Shown one piece after another: positions 55,622 to 60,645 of a stretch of 60,645 nt of DNA. This DNA comes from an uncultured Porphyromonadaceae bacterium (GTDB lineage Bacteria > Bacteroidota > Bacteroidia > Bacteroidales > Muribaculaceae). Where the stretch lies: positions 1-60,645 of the forward strand of contig CAMWUY010000002.1 of assembly GCA_947177615.1 (NCBI GenBank). The letters run 5' to 3'. Numbering within the stretch: the first letter of the stretch is position 1; each line of letters begins with the position of its first letter. Made by a program: the position numbers and the translations under genes. The notes under the pieces were generated by a model. That model was not told the origin of the DNA. It saw only the letters and a list, made by a program, of their open reading frames with translations, and ran no database searches.

Positions 55622-55771
55622 CCGGGATTATATTTTTTACGATACCGGTGAGTCGCAACCGGAGTTGCTCCTCATGTCATCGTATCATTATCTTAATATT
55701 ATAACAAATAATATCTCAATAATCCTTTTGAACGTTATTTTTCTTTATCATGAGTCATGTCTTGAGCGGTA

Positions 55772-57484
55772 TCAGTGTGTGCGCGACATGGTCTGCAGTT
55801 CGGCCAGATGGTTGGCCACGATTACAGCCTTGCTTATATGATCGCATATACAGTCGCGGGGTATCATGTTGTCGATGTGAGACTTGTGCAACGCATCGCG
55901 GACTCTCTCGTTTACGCCTGAGAGCACTATGCGTATCCCCTCGTCGTGTGATGACTGTATAAGTATCTGCAGGTTATGCAGACCCGTCGAGTCAATGAAC
56001 GGAACCTTGCGCATGCGGATGATACGCACCAGCGGGGGTTCGGAATTGGTGTGACGCACGACCTCGTCAAACTTGGTTGCTGCGCCGAAGAAGAACGGGC
56101 CGTCTATCTCATAGACCGAGACGCCGCGATGCAGGTCGAGGACCTCGTGGTGTGACATATCCGTGCCCTCGGCGGCATCGAGCTGCCGGCCGTATACCTT
56201 GACAGTGGTATTCTCCGACACACGGCGCAGGAAGAGCACCACGGCCAACAGCAGTCCTATCTCGATAGCGATCGTAAGGTCGAATATGACTGTGAGCAGA
56301 AAGGTGGTGATGAGTACTGAGACATCTCCCTTCGGATCGTGAACCATTCCCTTGATGGTACGCCATCCGCACATGTTGTAGCTGACCATTATCAGGACGG
56401 CAGCAAGACAGGCCATCGGGACAAGGTTGATCAGCGGCATGGCGAAGAGGAATATGACAAGCAGCACGATCGAGTGTATTATACCGGCAACGGGGGTCTT
56501 GCCTCCGTTGGTGATATTGGTCATCGTACGGGCGATAGCTCCGGTGACGGGTATACCGCCGAAGACAGGTACGACCATATTGGCGACACCCTGACCGATC
56601 AATTCTGTATTGCAGTTGGTGCGGTCACCCGTGCGTCCGTCAGCGACAGTAGCGCTCAGCAGACTTTCGATGGCACCGAGCATGGCGATGGTGAAGGCTG
56701 AGGGGAGCAACAGGTTGATCGACTCCATATTAAGTCCGATATGTGCGGCGCGGGGCATCGAGGGTCGGAGGTCTCCGAAACGGTCTCCAATGGTCTGGAT
56801 ACCCTCGACGTGACCATATTCGCGCAACACCCACACGATGAGGGTCACAACGATAATGGCGGTGAGAGCCCCGGGAAGCCGTTTGCTGATCTTGGGAGTG
56901 AAGATTATGATGAGCAGGGAGCCGATGCCGACGGCCAGTGTCGTGAGATTGACGGATGAGAAGTATTTAAAATATACACCCCACTTGCTGATGAAGTCAC
57001 CCGGAATTTTTTCGGGTATACTGAGGCCGAAAAAGTCGGGCATCTGCGTCGAGAAGATGGTCAATGCGATACCGGCTGTAAATCCCACTACGATGGGATA
57101 GGGTATAAACTTGATGATTGTACCGAGTCGGAATAGACCTAACAATACCAGAATGAGTCCGGCCATAAAGGTCGCGATAGCGAGTCCGCTAAGCCCGTAC
57201 AGCTGTATGATATTGTAAATAATTACTATAAAGGCACCTGTCGGACCACCGATCTGTACCGAGTTGCCACCGAGTGCGGAGACTATGAAACCACCGATGA
57301 CGGCAGTGATAAGACCCACTGTAGGTGAGACACCGCTGGCGATGGCGAAGGCGATGGCCAACGGCAGGGCGACAATACCCACGACTATACCGGCTACAAG
57401 GTCGCTGCGGAAGCGTGCCATGTCATATCCCTTGCAAGCATCGATGATTGCCGGATGAAAGTCCGGATTTTTTAGTAATCTCAT
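55772..57484 (-). CDS. SulP-family anion transporter with STAS domain
   Basis: A 570-residue transporter with about 10-12 membrane helices (from VAGIVVGIVALPLAIAFAIASGVSP near residue 30 to 410) and a C-terminal STAS domain (about 430-560), seen as GVSVYEIDGPFFFGAATKFDEV and KVPFIDSTGLHNLQILI. SulP proteins move sulfate, bicarbonate or dicarboxylates; the substrate is unknown. The ASGVSPTVGLITAVIGGFIVSALGGNSVQIGGPTGAF region is a family signature. The 150-bp gap before the helicase gene contains no gene. Confidence 0.9.
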   Translation of the reverse strand: MRLLKNPDFHPAIIDACKGYDMARFRSDLVAGIVVGIVALPLAIAFAIASGVSPTVGLITAVIGGFIVSALGGNSVQIGGPTGAFIVIIYNIIQLYGLSGLAIATFMAGLILVLLGLFRLGTIIKFIPYPIVVGFTAGIALTIFSTQMPDFFGLSIPEKIPGDFISKWGVYFKYFSSVNLTTLAVGIGSLLIIIFTPKISKRLPGALTAIIVVTLIVWVLREYGHVEGIQTIGDRFGDLRPSMPRAAHIGLNMESINLLLPSAFTIAMLGAIESLLSATVADGRTGDRTNCNTELIGQGVANMVVPVFGGIPVTGAIARTMTNITNGGKTPVAGIIHSIVLLVIFLFAMPLINLVPMACLAAVLIMVSYNMCGWRTIKGMVHDPKGDVSVLITTFLLTVIFDLTIAIEIGLLLAVVLFLRRVSENTTVKVYGRQLDAAEGTDMSHHEVLDLHRGVSVYEIDGPFFFGAATKFDEVVRHTNSEPPLVRIIRMRKVPFIDSTGLHNLQILIQSSHDEGIRIVLSGVNERVRDALHKSHIDNMIPRDCICDHISKAVIVANHLAELQTMSRTH

Positions 57485-57515
57485 ATCTTATGTTGATAAA
57501 ATAGTGGAAGTTCGA

Positions 57516-58004
57516 TCATGCTCTCTTCACGAGGTGACTTGCGACAAAGGCCTCCATTTGCGCACCGTTGTTGCATCCGATCAGGTATTTGCGACCGTCT
57601 GTCAGCGTGATCAGGAAACAGTCAGATGACTTGCCGTAATATGCGAAATATTTGCCTGTATCCCCCTCGCTGAACCATCCCCAGTAGCCGAAATAGCCAT
57701 CACTGGCGCAAGCCCGGATGGCGCCCATGGTCGGCGGGCTCATGCGCACGGATTGCATCGAGGAATATGGTATGAATTTCGCCCTTAGCAGTCGATGGAC
57801 GGTAATGCCGTCGTCATCGGCGCTGACTCTGACCGGTGAGTAAAAGAGAGCCGGGATGATCAATCCCAAAAGGGTGCAGCCTACGACTATAGTTCCGACC
57901 CATTGTGAGCGCCAGGCGAGGTATGCCGTAGCCACGACAGCTACGGTCGTTATGACTACGGTGACGATGCGAGAATAGATACTTAATACGACCTTTTCAT
58001 TCAT
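57516..58004 (-). CDS. Membrane protein with PH-like domain
   Basis: A 162-residue protein with two N-terminal membrane helices (about 12-30 and 36-55), then a bacterial PH-like beta-rich domain: VSADDDGITVHRLLRAKFIPYSSMQSVRM and FLITLTDGRKYLIGCNNGAQM. A helix (EAFVASHLV) ends it. Membrane-anchored PH-like proteins of this length are common and uncharacterised. It is upstream of the SulP gene (31 nt) on the same strand and divergent from the porin gene at 58105. Confidence 0.7.
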   Translation of the reverse strand: MNEKVVLSIYSRIVTVVITTVAVVATAYLAWRSQWVGTIVVGCTLLGLIIPALFYSPVRVSADDDGITVHRLLRAKFIPYSSMQSVRMSPPTMGAIRACASDGYFGYWGWFSEGDTGKYFAYYGKSSDCFLITLTDGRKYLIGCNNGAQMEAFVASHLVKRA

Positions 58005-58091
58005 TCTGCAAATTTAGCAATAATTTTCCGAAAAGAGCATATTCGCGATTTATCAGTGTCTTCGTCATATATGTATTTCGTATATTTTGAT

Positions 58092-58099
58092 TATCTTTG
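58092..58099 (+). promoter_or_regulatory. -7 box at the porin start (possible leaderless mRNA)
   Basis: TATCTTTG at 58092-58099 ends 5 nt before the ATG at 58105. Transcription would start at or next to the start codon, so the mRNA would be leaderless. An in-frame TTG at 58087 cannot then be the start. Confidence 0.5.
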
Positions 58100-58104
58100 T
58101 CATC

Positions 58105-59442
58105 ATGAATATCCGCTATATTACTATGAGTGCTGCGGTGTTGCTGTCAGCCTCTTTCGCTTTTGGAGATGATCTTGCAAATGCCAATTCTTTGGTTGAT
58201 CGTCATATACAGAATATTGCCAATTCCAATAAGGTGATTTTCATAGATGGAAAGCCGGACGACGCGGTTGAGCGTCAGCATCAGATTGATTCGGTGCGCT
58301 CTGTTGTCAGTGAGTTCTATTATGAGCAGTTCCGTCATTTTCAGGATCCTGACGCTCCCTACTTCCTGTTCATGAGTAAGGATGCCGGTCTGGCCATGGG
58401 TATCGGCGGCGCTGTCAGAATGAGAGGTTATTATGACTGGGGAGGCGCAATCCCGGCGACCGGATTTGCTCCATATCTTATACCGATGACTACCGATCCG
58501 ACCAATATGCACGCCTTCGGCACTACTCCTGCCGGAACATGCCTCTTCTTCCGCATCATCGGACGAAATAAAAGGTTGGGTAACTATCAGCTCTATATCG
58601 AGGCTAACTTTAACGGATACGGCAGCCGTGACTTCCATCTCAAGAAGGCTTACGCCATCGTCAATGACTGGACAATAGGTTACGCCTCCTCCACATTCTC
58701 CGATCCGGCCGCTGTGCCTCCAACGGTCGATGCGCAAGGTCCCAATAATAAGCTGAGCAATACCTCCGTACTGGTGCGATGGATGCCGACTGTAAGGAAC
58801 AGATGGGTGTTTGCCGTGTCGGCCGAGACACCCTCTACAGCGATAGATGTCGATGGCACCCACACTAAAAAAGTGACCAACTGGTTGCCTGACTGGTCTG
58901 CCTTCGTGCAATATCAATGGGCCAAGGGTCAGCATGTACGTCTGGCAGGTATCGTCCGTACGTTGTCTTATCGTGATATGTCTCTTGAAAAGAACTATAA
59001 TCCTACCGGGTGGGGACTGCAGCTGAGCAGTGTGGCTCATCCCTGGGCTCCGGTCACTACATACGCTACTTTAAACTATGGCAGGGGTATGGAGAGCCTC
59101 GGCGGGGATCTGCAGATCGGCAATTACGATCTGATACCCGATCCGGTACAGCAAGGACGCATGTACGCTCCCGCTGCATTGGGATGGTGTGCCGGTGTGC
59201 AATACAACTTCAATCCCAACCTCTTCATGAGTCTGAGTGCGAGCAGTACCTATCTTATGCCTAAACATGAGATGTCCGCAAGCGAATATAAGAACGGTTT
59301 GTTCTGTGACATAAACGTCTTCTGGAATCTGACCCCGCGCATCCAACTCGGTGCTGAGTATGATCTGGGTCGTCGTCAGAATAGATCGGGTGAAGCACGG
59401 TGGGCACAACGTGTCGGCGCGATGGCTCAGTTTTCATTCTAA
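58105..59442 (+). CDS. Outer-membrane porin-like protein (DcaP type)
   Basis: A 445-residue exported protein (signal about 1-21, ending FAFG). Residues 60-100 form a helical start, and from about 110 onward the chain alternates aromatic and small residues in many beta strands (GAVRMRGYYDWGG, NYQLYIEANFNG, WTIGYASSTFSD, RWVFAVSAETPS and the last strand RVGAMAQFSF). The pattern and length match DcaP-like trimeric outer-membrane porins. Substrate unknown; ends with a C-terminal Phe. The gene is divergent from the PH-like gene and 23 nt upstream of the phosphoribosyltransferase gene. Confidence 0.75.
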   Translation: MNIRYITMSAAVLLSASFAFGDDLANANSLVDRHIQNIANSNKVIFIDGKPDDAVERQHQIDSVRSVVSEFYYEQFRHFQDPDAPYFLFMSKDAGLAMGIGGAVRMRGYYDWGGAIPATGFAPYLIPMTTDPTNMHAFGTTPAGTCLFFRIIGRNKRLGNYQLYIEANFNGYGSRDFHLKKAYAIVNDWTIGYASSTFSDPAAVPPTVDAQGPNNKLSNTSVLVRWMPTVRNRWVFAVSAETPSTAIDVDGTHTKKVTNWLPDWSAFVQYQWAKGQHVRLAGIVRTLSYRDMSLEKNYNPTGWGLQLSSVAHPWAPVTTYATLNYGRGMESLGGDLQIGNYDLIPDPVQQGRMYAPAALGWCAGVQYNFNPNLFMSLSASSTYLMPKHEMSASEYKNGLFCDINVFWNLTPRIQLGAEYDLGRRQNRSGEARWAQRVGAMAQFSF

Positions 59443-59465
59443 ACGTAGAGGAGACAGGATCTTAG

Positions 59466-60047
59466 ATGGGTTATAAGGTATTGACATTGCTCAACGGTGA
59501 TTTTGTCGAGGCGTGCTCCCGATTGGAGCAACGGGTTGCCGGGTCCGGCTTTATTCCCGACTGTATAGTAGGGATAGAGACCGGCGGACGGTCAGTCGCA
59601 GAGCGGATGTTTCACTCCCGGCCTCACTGTTATACCCGTCTGCAACGTCCGTCATCGGTTGCCAGAAGTGCCCGACTCGGCAGGTTAATCCGCCTGTTGC
59701 CTCGCAGAGTATGTGATTGGCTCAGGATATTGGAGGCACGCAAGTTGTCCGCGGATTTCGCGCGCAGATGCAGCAATGACGAGGTGAAACACTCAGTCGT
59801 TGCCGGTGCGCGCCTTGTAAGTGTGCCCGATATAGGAGAATGCCGGCATCTCCTCGTGGTTGACGACGCAATAGACAGCGGTGTGACAATGGCTGCTGTA
59901 GTTAAGGCTATCAGCGATAGATATCCTGATGTCGAGATAATGACCGCCGTCATTACCGAGACCGATCCCGATGCCGTAATCAAGGCTGATTTCAGCCTAT
60001 ATGACAATAAAACATTAATACGATTTCCATGGTCGATGGACAGCTGA
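59466..60047 (+). CDS. Phosphoribosyltransferase-type protein
   Basis: A 193-residue PRTase-fold protein. The PRPP loop is HLLVVDDAIDSGVTMAAVV (about 137-155), and GIETGGRSVAERM forms the early pyrophosphate site. Between them is an Arg-rich insert (RSARLGRLIRLLPRRVC). The fold is used by nucleotide salvage and ComF-like enzymes, but the middle insert fits none I can name. Its end overlaps the HAD gene start by 19 nt, so the two are probably coupled and work together. Confidence 0.65.
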   Translation: MGYKVLTLLNGDFVEACSRLEQRVAGSGFIPDCIVGIETGGRSVAERMFHSRPHCYTRLQRPSSVARSARLGRLIRLLPRRVCDWLRILEARKLSADFARRCSNDEVKHSVVAGARLVSVPDIGECRHLLVVDDAIDSGVTMAAVVKAISDRYPDVEIMTAVITETDPDAVIKADFSLYDNKTLIRFPWSMDS

Positions 60048-60645
60048 GAGATAGTCGTCGGGGGGGCGTGGTTACTGACCTCGACGGCACGTTGTTAAGA
60101 GGTAATTCGCTCAAATGGATTTTAAAAGCGGGTCTGAGTCGTATGTTGCGTCGCGGACGCATTCCGTCGGTCCTGGCCGTTCTGGCGCTGGGTGGATTGG
60201 CTTACTGCAGGTTGGTCAGCCATGAGACGATGAAGTATGGCGCCCTACGTCTGTTTGGCGATGATCCCGGATTGATGGAGGAGATGCACCGGCTGGGGAT
60301 AGAGCGTCGCAATGAGGATGTGGTCAGGATACTTGCAGAGGCAGAGAGTCGCGGTGACAGAATATTATTGGCGTCGGCCGCCTCGGAGAGTTACATACGT
60401 GAGTTGTGGGATGGAGAGTATATAGCCTCACCATTTGGTGGGCCGGATCTGAGGGGCGAACAAAAATTGCAGGCTGTCAAGAAATGGCTGGCTGAGAATG
60501 ATCTCCGTTTCGAAGCCTTCCTGACTGATCATTACCACGACCTGCCGTTGGCCGAATACGCATATCACTCCGGAGCCATCGTTTACCTGGTCAATCCTAC
60601 TGACGAGAGCCGGCGGAGATTTGACGCTGCCGGCATACGCTATAC
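60029..60645 (+). CDS. HAD-family hydrolase, partial (runs off the window)
   Basis: No stop codon before the window end, so it is a 205-codon N-terminal part. Starting at the ATG at 60029 it shows the HAD nucleophile motif VVTDLDGTLLRGNSL at about 14-28 and, later, DRILLASAASESYIREL (motif II), QKLQAVKKWL (motif III-like Lys) and FLTDHYHDLPLAEYA (motif IV-like Asp). The cap region is helical. Tandem PRTase-HAD genes occur beside UbiA-type prenyltransferases in polyprenyl-phosphoribose pathways; that would need the next gene, which is outside. Start choice: it is the only in-frame ATG before the motif. Confidence 0.75.
   Translation, partial: MVDGQLRDSRRGGVVTDLDGTLLRGNSLKWILKAGLSRMLRRGRIPSVLAVLALGGLAYCRLVSHETMKYGALRLFGDDPGLMEEMHRLGIERRNEDVVRILAEAESRGDRILLASAASESYIRELWDGEYIASPFGGPDLRGEQKLQAVKKWLAENDLRFEAFLTDHYHDLPLAEYAYHSGAIVYLVNPTDESRRRFDAAGIRY

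Overview
The window looks like chromosomal DNA of a Bacteroidales bacterium, probably close to Muribaculaceae. This rests on recurring TAnnTTTG promoter boxes (often with TTTG about 20 nt upstream), the long form of IspG, the ftsX-DUF3098-uppP-truB-queA gene order, DUF3256, DUF2851 and DUF3467 families, BspA-type leucine-rich surface proteins and tails resembling type IX secretion sorting domains. The family-level placement is an inference.

Layout. 0-2.1 kb: an AT-rich orphan ORF, a lipoprotein and a RelE/HigB-like toxin with an Xre antitoxin. 2.1-13.8 kb: housekeeping genes (MBL hydrolase, two RNA methyltransferases, a CXXC metal-binding protein, TcdA, a LolD-like ATPase, CysS, DUF3467, IspG, a PAP2-like membrane protein, a RluA-type synthase, DUF2851). 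13.8-19.3 kb: accessory DNA with two related small RNA genes facing each other, three exported proteins and a KilA-N protein. 19.3-21.6 kb: recO and a multi-pass membrane protein. 21.6-30.6 kb: a 374-bp inverted-repeat element, a WG-repeat lipoprotein and a four-gene envelope operon. 30.9-38.9 kb: rubrerythrin, queA, truB, uppP, DUF3098, ftsX, mtaB, a glycosyltransferase and surE. 39-48.4 kb: two large surface proteins (876 and 2029 residues) and a small membrane protein. 48.9-60.6 kb: nitroreductase, a helical-repeat protein, waaA, gltX, DUF3256, a DEAD-box helicase, SulP, a PH-like membrane protein, a porin-like protein, a phosphoribosyltransferase and a HAD protein cut by the window end.

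The main discovery is a family of five long 5' leaders (about 280-370 nt, all on the minus strand) before genes for exported or membrane proteins: upstream of 15393, 18457, 23888, 30253 and 48425. Each has a 76-88 nt domain closed by a stem of the type GGCGTGAG/CTYACGCC ending 60-67 nt before the start codon. Each then has a hairpin 12-22 nt before the start codon whose loop is complementary to the strand beside that closing stem. This long-range pairing is kept by different sequences (GGCTCTC/GAGAGCC twice, CGTCCT/AGGACG twice, CAGTCT/AGACTG once), which is covariation visible inside one window. It does not match the hallmark sequences of the riboswitches I know and is best described as an orphan cis-regulatory RNA that probably controls translation.

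Other points of interest are the pair of about 70-nt RNAs at 14.05-14.41 kb that share promoter spacing, a core sequence and terminators; a BIME-like element made of two diverged inverted hairpin units; and a 271-bp duplication that is identical by eye inside the 6-kb leucine-rich-repeat gene, next to cohesin-like and dockerin-like modules.
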